Assembly: GCA_000987045.1 (NCBI GenBank)
Contig: LAKY01000029.1
Span: forward strand, 1-64,000
DNA length: 64,000 nucleotides
Direction: 5' to 3'
From: Clostridiales bacterium PH28_bin88
GTDB lineage: Bacteria > Bacillota > PH28-bin88
This document shows, piece after piece, positions 28,921 through 35,976 of the stretch; position 1 is the stretch's first letter; each line of letters opens with the position of its first letter. The notes beneath the pieces were generated by a model. The model was not told the DNA's origin. It saw only the letters and a list, made by a program, of their open reading frames with translations, and made no database searches. The position numbers were made by a program, and so were the translations under genes.

Positions 28921-29698
28921 CGGTTAACTCCTCCCAGTTTTTGTAGTTCCAACCTACGCGAATGACATCGCCTGCAGTCTGAACAATAAAAAACTTCTTG
29001 AACGACAACCGTTTTAATTCGTTAACCACATCTTCTCTTTCCATTCCAAATAGCTCCCAGTCAGCATGGACAGCCATGGCATTATCTCCTGCACCCGAAA
29101 AATGTAGATCATAAGCCAGAAAAACGGAGACTGTAGGCTCGATCCGATAAGGAATGATTTTACGGACTCTTTTTATACCGGGCTCCAACATTCCAAAATC
29201 GGCACAACACCTTGTTAAATAACCAGCGACACGTTCAATCACGTTATCAGACCAGGGCTTGACGGTTTTCCCATGCTGAATTGCCTTAGTGACGAAATCC
29301 CTGGCATCTTCATTACTAATTATTTCGTACCCGCTTGAGTAACGATGCCAATAGATTTCGCGCACAAAGTCGGTCAAAATCAAATTGGCCCGGCAGGTAA
29401 ATAGAAACAAGAGTTGAGTAAATTCAATTCGTGTTAAAATTGGCTCTAGTTTTTTCAAGATGATAGCCGGATAGTCGTTTACAACCAAATATCTCGGTGC
29501 GAAGCATTCAGAAATGAGATTCTGGAGACGACGGGCTGACATACTAGGAAAGTTCCCGGAATCTAGAGCGTATTGAAAGAGCTGAGAAGCACTCATATCT
29601 GGTTCCCAGAGTTCCAAAAGTTTTCGGGTTTCCTCGATTGCACCTAAGCCAGCCTGAAGTTGTGTTGTGTATAATATCTCTTTTTTCAGTTCCTTCAT
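28901..29698 (-). CDS. brxA: BREX protein BrxA (DUF1819)
   Basis: A 265-residue protein of the DUF1819 family. Recognisable segments are QLQAGLGAIEETRKLLELW near the start, LILTDFVREIYWHRYSSG near the middle and a C-terminal winged-helix-like part (LFGMEREDVVNELKRLSF). BrxA is a small DNA-binding BREX protein whose role in defence is not fully settled. At 265 residues it is somewhat longer than the ~200 usual for type 1 BrxA. It follows brxE after 6 bases. Confidence 0.88.
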   Translation of the reverse strand: MKELKKEILYTTQLQAGLGAIEETRKLLELWEPDMSASQLFQYALDSGNFPSMSARRLQNLISECFAPRYLVVNDYPAIILKKLEPILTRIEFTQLLFLFTCRANLILTDFVREIYWHRYSSGYEIISNEDARDFVTKAIQHGKTVKPWSDNVIERVAGYLTRCCADFGMLEPGIKRVRKIIPYRIEPTVSVFLAYDLHFSGAGDNAMAVHADWELFGMEREDVVNELKRLSFKKFFIVQTAGDVIRVGWNYKNWEELTDAIAQG

Positions 29699-29704
29699 TA
29701 TCCA

Positions 29705-30214
29705 TTATCCCTCTGAAAAGAATGGAAATACCTGATTATTTGATTCGAATGCCTGCCTGTAGTACCGTGCTGCAACTTGCCAAACATCTTTCCTTACGAT
29801 GTCCTTCAGGCCACCAATACGGACAGGACCGACAATAGAGTCCATATTTGGTCCACCAAATAATTCCAAGACATCAAGGGCATCGGTTCTACTGGCTATA
29901 TCTCGTATTACTTGTTTAACGATTTCAGAGTCAGATAAAAGATCATGCAACTCCTGCTCAATCGTTTCAGGAAGTCTAAATAGATGAAATACTCCACGTC
30001 CAACACCAATGTAATTGTCATGTACTTTCGTTGCTGACTCTTTGACTCCGTAATACTGGGCAAGAGTCATGGTTTTCCCGAACACAGGAACTAAAAAGGT
30101 TCTACTGCTTGGTGAGAAGAAGGAACAAGACCACCAGCCAAACTGGCCTTGCTCGCCAAGATACCCTACAATCAGTCTTAATCTAGCAAGGAAAATATGG
30201 TCACTTCGTTTCAT
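29705..30214 (-). CDS. brxE: BREX protein BrxE
   Basis: A 169-residue protein resembling BrxE, with the motif LRLIVGYLGEQGQFGWWSCSF near residues 11-31 and a later IGVGRGVFHLFRLPETIEQ. BrxE is the marker of BREX type 6 and its function is unknown. Here it opens an operon that is otherwise type 1 in content, ending in brxL and lacking brxD and brxHI. The ATG at 30214 is preceded by GGGAG. I saw no clear vegetative promoter upstream. Confidence 0.8.
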   Translation of the reverse strand: MKRSDHIFLARLRLIVGYLGEQGQFGWWSCSFFSPSSRTFLVPVFGKTMTLAQYYGVKESATKVHDNYIGVGRGVFHLFRLPETIEQELHDLLSDSEIVKQVIRDIASRTDALDVLELFGGPNMDSIVGPVRIGGLKDIVRKDVWQVAARYYRQAFESNNQVFPFFSEG

Positions 30215-30720
30215 ATTTGCACTCCCTGGATAGCCAATTTATGTGCCGCGGGGAAAATCCGTCATATTACCTCTAAATTCACTTGCGTTCGGCCGCCATT
30301 ACAGCTACTAGCAAAACCAAATCAGAAGCCAGGACAACATGGCTAACGCCTGCCGCCTTGATCCTGGGTTTACCTTTATATGTTTTAAGCTCTGGGTCAG
30401 AGCCATCGATGGAGAACGCTCCCGTTCAGGGCGGTCGGTCGTTTTTTGCTCTGCTGGAAATAATTCTACGCTATTATGGAATATCCTGCCTTGGCACCCT
30501 CTTCTTCGTTAAGGGTACAGGAATGAAGAGTGCATGTAACGAAAGAACTGTGGCTCTCTTTTGAAGTTTTTAAGGAAGTTCTTGGTCAATAAACTCTGCG
30601 GCGCTAATAATTGTTTTTTGCGGTAATGGCTTAAAATCTTTATTTAGTATTTTTGCCCATTTCCTTCAAAACAAGCCAGATTATTATCGTTTGATGCAAA
30701 CCTCCAATAAAATTAAAGGC
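30215..30720. other. Intergenic region upstream of the BREX operon
   Basis: Roughly 500 bases that must contain the BREX promoter on the minus strand. One plus-strand frame of 93 codons (30283-30564) lacks a ribosome site and family signature and is probably not a gene. No convincing -35/-10 pair could be picked. Confidence 0.35.
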
Positions 30721-30783
30721 TCACCCCGAAGAGTCAGGTAAGCCAATGCGAAGCATAGAGGGATCGGATAGCCGGATGTTATA
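30721..30783 (+). repeat. ~60-base dispersed repeat, copy 1
   Basis: Contains ACCCCGAAGAGTCAGGTAAG and ends GGATCGGATAGCCGGATGTT. It matches 38177-38237 in the same orientation with one indel and about five substitutions. It is followed directly by a GAAGCAT-type repeat locus. Confidence 0.75.
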
Positions 30784-30789
30784 TCGATT

Positions 30790-30868
30790 GACAATTGGAA
30801 GCATGTCTTATTTTTTTGGAACCATAAGTTTGCCGAGAGTCGTAAGTTTGAAGCATATCTTTGCCGGT
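30790..30868. repeat. Interspersed GAAGCATATCTTTGCCG repeat, locus B
   Basis: Units near 30797 (TTGGAAGCATGTCTT), 30819 (GGAACCATAAGTTTGCCG) and 30850 (TTGAAGCATATCTTTGCCG). The order GGAACCATAAGTTTGCCG-AGAGTCGTAA-TTTGAAGCATATC is shared almost exactly with 39950-39997. No inverted copy is present here. Confidence 0.75.
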
Positions 30869-31037
30869 TATGGGGAGCTCCCCATAATGCCATACAGCTG
30901 CTACACTTATGTACAAGTATGGCCTTATACTAGAATTTGGTAGTCAGGTTTTATGCAACGCTAATGATGTGATTTGTTTATTTTTCTTTGGTCATTAAGA
31001 TTTTAATATGGTTGTTGTCATATATTCAATTCGAAGA

Positions 31038-32384
31038 TCAACAAACATTATTTTTTTCTTGACACAATTTAAGAAGTGCCACTTCGGCCTCGTTAGCCCA
31101 AGTCACTGTTTCGCCCCGAGCCATTCGTGCTTGCCTGATTAAGGCAAGATTACGTGCCGTGGTTTCTGGTTCCCATGACTCGCGTGCAAGAGCTAAAGCA
31201 TTTGCTAACGCAATTTCGCCGACCTTTTGATCACGCCCTAGTATTGCTAACTCTAGTTGCGTAGCATAGTCCCAGTAGTCGGGTTCGCCTTGGGCGATGC
31301 GCATTTCGTTTGAGTAGCGCACAACAGGTAATAGTACAGATTGGCGCGGGTCTGGTGGAGTCTTAACCTCCATGAGCGTTACAGCATTAATCCCTGGATA
31401 AGCGTCCCGCCAATCGGCTTCGAATCCCTTAAGATAAGCTGAAATGGCCTGATCAAGCAGGCCTTGTGCTAGATATATATTGCCGGAATTTATCGCTTTT
31501 TCCCAGCGGTCTTTGTAGACCCGTCCTAGTATTCCATAGGTCTCACTGCTACCACCCCGCTCTGCGATTAAATCTTTCAATACCCGTTCGGCCTCATCAC
31601 TCCGCCCAATGCGGTTTAAAGCTAAACCTAATTGTTCACGAACCAATACCGTTACTGACAGTGGTGGCGCCATACGTTCGACTAGAGAGATCATACGCCC
31701 CCACGATTTTACTGCACGATAGGAAAGAAAGAGATCTACTACCACTGCAGCATCGGCACGGCTGATGTCTCCTAGTTCAGTTTCCACAGCCACTACAGCA
31801 ATCTCACCTTCTTGCCGTGCCTTGGTAAGCTTGGCCTTAATGTCCTCAGAATATCGGATACGGTCACGAAAAACATCAGTTTTAAGTCGTGCAATGTCAG
31901 GAACAGGAAAACCCTCTAGCATTTGAAACAAAGGACTGTCAGTAGTTGCCCCCATAGCCTCTTTTAGTCGTTCTGTTAGAATTACAACATTTCGCTTCGT
32001 GTTCGTAGGCTTACCGTCTGGCCCAAGTTGGTAAGGTATAGCACGTAATAGTCCTACATCAAAAGGCAGTTGCCCCCAACCCTCAGCAAAGAGTAATTGA
32101 GTTGCCCAAGGCCTTACCGAATGCCGTATTCCTAACTCATAAAATACATTTGCATTTGCAGTGGTTAAATCGGCTACAGCGTACTCGCAAAGAACTAGGC
32201 GTTCGAACATAGCCTTGTGAATTACCCCACCTGTTATGTCTTCATCTGCCCGTAGGGGCTCTAGTCCCGCATCTATCACTGCAGGTTTGATAAGTTTTTC
32301 ATAAACTACATCAAAGTTCACCACCCGGCCATCACCAGCGGGTTTCTTGCCAAAAGGCATAAGTATAAAGCAGAGGGGTCGCAT
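31038..32384 (-). CDS. DRHyd-like / TPR protein (TPR-S, TRAFs-binding-like), candidate effector
   Basis: A 448-residue protein. The N-terminal ~110 residues (CFILMPFGKKPAG, then AGLEPLRADED, then CEYAVADLTTANANVFYELG) match the nucleoside-deoxyribosyltransferase-like domain found in 'TRAFs-binding'/TPR-S proteins, a Rossmann-like fold related to TIR and SLOG folds. Residues ~190-440 are helical and TPR-like. Proteins of this kind recur in bacterial conflict systems. It is the last gene of the five-gene TIR/deazaguanine operon, 6 bases after the TIR gene. A role as sensor or effector for the TIR product is inference; regulatory roles are possible. Confidence 0.75.
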   Translation of the reverse strand: MRPLCFILMPFGKKPAGDGRVVNFDVVYEKLIKPAVIDAGLEPLRADEDITGGVIHKAMFERLVLCEYAVADLTTANANVFYELGIRHSVRPWATQLLFAEGWGQLPFDVGLLRAIPYQLGPDGKPTNTKRNVVILTERLKEAMGATTDSPLFQMLEGFPVPDIARLKTDVFRDRIRYSEDIKAKLTKARQEGEIAVVAVETELGDISRADAAVVVDLFLSYRAVKSWGRMISLVERMAPPLSVTVLVREQLGLALNRIGRSDEAERVLKDLIAERGGSSETYGILGRVYKDRWEKAINSGNIYLAQGLLDQAISAYLKGFEADWRDAYPGINAVTLMEVKTPPDPRQSVLLPVVRYSNEMRIAQGEPDYWDYATQLELAILGRDQKVGEIALANALALARESWEPETTARNLALIRQARMARGETVTWANEAEVALLKLCQEKNNVC

Positions 32385-32390
32385 ATCAAA

Positions 32391-32876
32391 TCACTCCAAA
32401 CCGCTGATGGTCTCGGAAAGCTTTGCCCAAGGGACGCACTTGATTGTATTATGTTCAATTGCTTTTGGTAGCTTAGCGGGTCGTGTTTCTCCCGCAAAAA
32501 CCCCAATCACTTGCTTTCCTCTTCTGAGACTTTCTTCAATTTCCCACTCAACCCAATGGCTAGACGGTGTTTTATCTGAGAGATAGACTACAGTTAGCGA
32601 GGATTGAGCAATGCGTTCTCCAATTTTTTGCTTAATATAAGGTGACCGTTCACTATTAAAGGGCTCAGATACTGACCAATCGTTGAATTCAATTGGAGAT
32701 TTTTCATTCTTTGCCTGTGCCCGTAAGAGGTTTACATAATCAATATCCTCATACGCAAAGCTTATAAAAACATTCTTTTTTCCTTGCTTTTCGCCTTCTC
32801 TTAATTCCTCTTTTGCTCGTTCTACAAGGGTCTCCAGATCGCCGATACCATGCAAGCTGCCTCCACCACCGCCCAT
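32391..32876 (-). CDS. TIR-domain protein with Met-Gly5 N terminus
   Basis: A 161-residue protein. The ATG at 32876 has GGAGGTG seven bases upstream, which fixes the start; longer readings have no such site. The protein begins MGGGGGS, then a charged helix (~12-32), then a TIR domain of the DUF1863/ThsB-like type (VFISFAYEDIDYVNLLRAQA at 36-55; LTVVYLSDKTPSSHWVEWEI at 94-113). The predicted catalytic Glu is 112. Such TIRs make NAD-derived cyclic signals in Thoeris. The gene begins three bases after the QueC-like gene ends. The exposed poly-glycine after Met removal could be a substrate for N-terminal conjugation. Confidence 0.85.
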   Translation of the reverse strand: MGGGGGSLHGIGDLETLVERAKEELREGEKQGKKNVFISFAYEDIDYVNLLRAQAKNEKSPIEFNDWSVSEPFNSERSPYIKQKIGERIAQSSLTVVYLSDKTPSSHWVEWEIEESLRRGKQVIGVFAGETRPAKLPKAIEHNTIKCVPWAKLSETISGLE

Positions 32877-32878
32877 TG

Positions 32879-33469
32879 TTACACCTCCAAATCGATATAC
32901 TCCCGACAAGCTACACAGACACCACAAGGCTCCTCGGTGCCTAGATGACATGAATAGGTCCCATCTATTCCTTTTAATTTGGCAATTCGTACAATCTCTG
33001 CTTTAGAAAAAGACATTAGAGGCGTTATGATGCGTATCGAATGACCAAGACCTTTGGAGATTAAATCTTCTGTATCCCTGATGAAATCTACAGTTTGATC
33101 CGGAAATAAGCTAAATGCCTCATCAAGAAGACCTATTGCTACTGCATTAGCATTACACTGGTATGCGTAGGCTGCTCCTATTGTTAAAAACAATAGGTTT
33201 CTACAAGGTAGAAAGGCATCTTCGAAAACTCTCTTATTCGGATCTGTTAAGCCCGAAGACAGTAGTGCCCCGTAACCGCCAAGTCGCATAATTTTAGGAG
33301 TGGGAAGCCCGTAACGTTGGAAGTTATTTAAACAGGCATTTAACTCCTTATCTCGGTTAAGTTGTCCGTAATCAATGAATAAGGGGAATTGAACAATTTT
33401 TTCTTCATGTGCCAATATGGCCATTATGGTTGAATCCAAACCACCTGATACAAGAGTAACTATACTCAT
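32879..33469 (-). CDS. QueC-like ATP-dependent deazaguanine enzyme (Cap9-like)
   Basis: A 196-residue member of the QueC family. The PP-loop SGGLDS is at 8-13, FIDYGQLNRDKE follows, and four zinc-binding Cys are at 174, 182, 185 and 188 (GTEEPCGVCVACRE). QueC converts carboxy-deazaguanine to preQ0; QueC relatives in type IV CBASS (Cap9) and Qat systems act in defence. No queD/queE/folE neighbours are present, and the context is an OGG-like glycosylase and TIR proteins, so a housekeeping queuosine role is unlikely. Start and stop overlap or abut its neighbours, showing operon coupling. Confidence 0.88.
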   Translation of the reverse strand: MSIVTLVSGGLDSTIMAILAHEEKIVQFPLFIDYGQLNRDKELNACLNNFQRYGLPTPKIMRLGGYGALLSSGLTDPNKRVFEDAFLPCRNLLFLTIGAAYAYQCNANAVAIGLLDEAFSLFPDQTVDFIRDTEDLISKGLGHSIRIITPLMSFSKAEIVRIAKLKGIDGTYSCHLGTEEPCGVCVACREYIDLEV

Positions 33470-34164
33470 AAACCCAACTCCCTAGCAGCCCGCATTGTTG
33501 CCCAAATTGCCCAGTCCAAATATCCGACGGGGTAACCTAATGAATTAGCATAATTTTTGACAACACGTTCTGTCCGTTCGTAAGCTGGAAGGGTTGCTAT
33601 ATTCATATGCTCCTGGCACACAATATTTTGCATTTTCATAAAGCGAAGCACATGGGTATCTAGAATAGCAAGATCGTAACTTATGCCAATGTTACGAAGG
33701 AACATACTGGCTTGTTTGGGCCCAATTCCAGCGATATCCATAACCAATCGCTGTCTTATGTTCTTTGGATCTGTATTTTTAAAAAGCCGTTCAGAAAGGG
33801 GCCACTTAGCGATAGCGTTACGAGCTGTTGCCAACTGATGAGCCCTAGTTTTTGGAAACCGATAGCACCAGTTATCATGGTTTTGATGGGTTTTGCCCGA
33901 AAGCACCTCAAATATCTTGGTTTCAAAATTATCCTCTACATTACACCACCATTCATCATTAAGTAATCCTGCCCTTTCTATTCGCTCCAATGCAGTGTAA
34001 GCCATTTCATACCTTACTTGGCTCCCGAGTATACATGCCACTAATTCTCTTCGTAATAAGTACTCATTCAAATGATTGTCTAAATAAATATTTTGTTCGA
34101 TGATAGGGCAAAGTACACGAACAGTGTCTTCCAATTGTGCTAAATTGCATAGGTTTATTCTCAT
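33466..34164 (-). CDS. OGG-like HhH-GPD glycosylase fold protein (Cap11-like)
   Basis: A 232-residue protein with the helix-hairpin-helix IAGIGPKQASMFLRNIG (146-160) and a downstream LAILDTHVLRFM. Lys150 and Asp169 sit where 8-oxoguanine glycosylase/lyases keep their catalytic Lys and Asp. The C-terminal GYLDWAIWATMRAARELG is typical of the OGG2/archaeal-type group. In type IV CBASS a relative is Cap11. It may cleave or recognise a modified purine, possibly the deazaguanine adduct made by its neighbours rather than 8-oxoG. Start overlaps the TIR-TGT stop (ATGA) and the stop overlaps the QueC-like start. Confidence 0.83.
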   Translation of the reverse strand: MRINLCNLAQLEDTVRVLCPIIEQNIYLDNHLNEYLLRRELVACILGSQVRYEMAYTALERIERAGLLNDEWWCNVEDNFETKIFEVLSGKTHQNHDNWCYRFPKTRAHQLATARNAIAKWPLSERLFKNTDPKNIRQRLVMDIAGIGPKQASMFLRNIGISYDLAILDTHVLRFMKMQNIVCQEHMNIATLPAYERTERVVKNYANSLGYPVGYLDWAIWATMRAARELGL

Positions 34165-35615
34165 TTCAGCATCAATTCCTTAAATAATTTAGTCCCAATT
34201 ATTGGTATGTATTTTAACAAATGCTCTACCTGACCTGCTGCAATCATATCTTGCATAGTTTTTGTCCAATCGCTAAAAAAATCAATATTGTAACTTAATA
34301 CTCGTGCCACATAAGATGCGTTAGGGTTTTCAATTATTCTACGAATTTCGTGAGATTGCAACCGCGAAAGGCAATGATCGCTAAAAAAATCGAAATGCTG
34401 GAAGTGGAACAAATAGCCGTTATTATAATCGGCTACTGTTCGGCACCATTCTAGACCATCAAAAGAATCAGCACCAGCTGCTGCAAAAGCTATCATGGAA
34501 ATGGGATTTCCGGTGCCTAACAGATGGAAGGGGTAATATTTACCGAGATTGTTTAATGCTTTCCTAATATCACGGACTGTCCTAACCCGTTCAACAAGAC
34601 CATCACCCAACTCCCGTTCAGGAATTGCAACCATAACAGGCTTAAGCTCCGAAGTAACTTTGGCAACAAGTTGTGAAGCACATCCAGCAAGTGTTCCTTC
34701 ATATTTATCTGGTAAATGGATAATCGGGCAAAGAGGAAAATCTAGTGGGCTAATGGCCTTTTCATCTTGACGAAAATTCCGAATGATACGATCAGCAACT
34801 TCGTCGATGTCTCCTTGTGGATTTACCTCATCAAAGCTAAATGCAATATCTGGAGAGAGCACACCTGCTATTTCTCTAAAATAATTTTTTTGCCAGCCTT
34901 TCTTATTTTCTTCTGAGTACCGGTCATCTTTTCTGAAGGCCTCATAATTCCCCGAGTCAAGAACTATTGTGCAAGATGACTGGCGCAACTCATAAACGCT
35001 ATTGAAAAAGTCTTTACCTATATCTTTGTCTACCATGTATTTCCAAGCATCATAGGCAGAAATGAGAGTAGCAGCAGGTTTGAGTAATTGGAACAGCTTC
35101 ACACCATCCTTCGGTGAAACCTGAGTCTCATGAGAAGAAAGAGAGAATATAAAGCATGGTAGTTTAAAACTCTTATTTTCCAATTTAAGCGTTAATGTCC
35201 GTTCTAAATTATTATCGTCTTTCTGTTTTTCTCCTAATTTGGCAACAATCTTCTGTTTCAACTGCTTATAACCAGGATGGTTTTCGTCACCATTCCAACC
35301 AAAAGCGTCTGTCCTATTTAGATGACCAAAACCTAATGGTGGTTCTACTTCATCAATAAAAAATGGATAAATGAGTCTTTCTTGTTTTTCTGCAAACCTT
35401 AGCTCATCCCTAAATATCTTTTTATCTGCAGTATGGTAAGAAAAAACCGGTACCACGGCCTTTGTACTGCTAATCTGGGAGCGAACCTCTTTCTCCCAAT
35501 CACCTTGGGCAATATCCCCTGCCCACCACACATTCCAGCTCCTACGGAGGAGCAATACTAATTTTTCAGCAATTGTTTCATTTTCTGAAGCAAAAATTAC
35601 GCAGATATCCGTCAT
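34161..35615 (-). CDS. TIR domain fused to tRNA-guanine transglycosylase-like domain (Cap10-like)
   Basis: A 484-residue fusion. Residues 1-130 form a TIR domain (MTDICVIFASENETIAEKLV; candidate catalytic Glu71 in FRDELRFAE). Residues ~150-484 are a TGT-like barrel: VLDSGNYE near 218-225, FHLLGTGNP at 363-371 and GADSFDGLEW at 381-390, where Asp386 occupies the nucleophile position. The CXCXXC-His zinc cluster of canonical TGTs is not visible. The ATG at 35615 with AAGGAGT upstream is a much better start than an upstream in-frame ATG at 35735. First gene of the five-gene operon. TGT relatives in type IV CBASS are Cap10; fusion to TIR is unusual. Confidence 0.85.
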   Translation of the reverse strand: MTDICVIFASENETIAEKLVLLLRRSWNVWWAGDIAQGDWEKEVRSQISSTKAVVPVFSYHTADKKIFRDELRFAEKQERLIYPFFIDEVEPPLGFGHLNRTDAFGWNGDENHPGYKQLKQKIVAKLGEKQKDDNNLERTLTLKLENKSFKLPCFIFSLSSHETQVSPKDGVKLFQLLKPAATLISAYDAWKYMVDKDIGKDFFNSVYELRQSSCTIVLDSGNYEAFRKDDRYSEENKKGWQKNYFREIAGVLSPDIAFSFDEVNPQGDIDEVADRIIRNFRQDEKAISPLDFPLCPIIHLPDKYEGTLAGCASQLVAKVTSELKPVMVAIPERELGDGLVERVRTVRDIRKALNNLGKYYPFHLLGTGNPISMIAFAAAGADSFDGLEWCRTVADYNNGYLFHFQHFDFFSDHCLSRLQSHEIRRIIENPNASYVARVLSYNIDFFSDWTKTMQDMIAAGQVEHLLKYIPIIGTKLFKELMLK

Positions 35616-35976
35616 ATCCAACGACTCCTTACCTGTCTGGTCGTTTGATAAATTTTGAAAGACAATTATTAAAAGGAAACGACCTATGCGGCTTTCCCGT
35701 TGTTTAACCTTGCGTAATCCATTTCTGAAGGACATATGTCCATACCGTATTGGTTCTCTCTAATATTGGTAAGGTCAGTTTGGATTCGCCTCACATGGTG
35801 GCTGATAATATTCCGTAAATAAATCAATAGTATGAGCCTGATTGTGTCTGTCCCCACTTTGGCCATAAAAGGAGCACTGTTTGGCCGGCTATTACTCGAC
35901 TTTTTGGCCCAGAGTAAAGGTTTTCCTCCAACAGGTGCGCAAAGAGGTTTTTGAGTGGTATCATAGTATTAGATAG
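35616..35976. other. Upstream region of the TIR-TGT operon
   Basis: About 360 bases between the operon and the IS1182-type element. It should hold the operon promoter, but no clear -35/-10 pair was identified and no gene is supported. Confidence 0.35.

Noticed and set aside
30283-30564. 93-codon plus-strand frame upstream of BREX
   Set aside because: No ribosome site or similarity; composition not protein-like, lies in the BREX promoter region.
31038-35615. Classifying the operon as Qat or as type IV CBASS
   Set aside because: Qat needs QatA ATPase, QatB and TatD-type QatD, and type IV CBASS needs a CD-NTase; none of these is in the operon.
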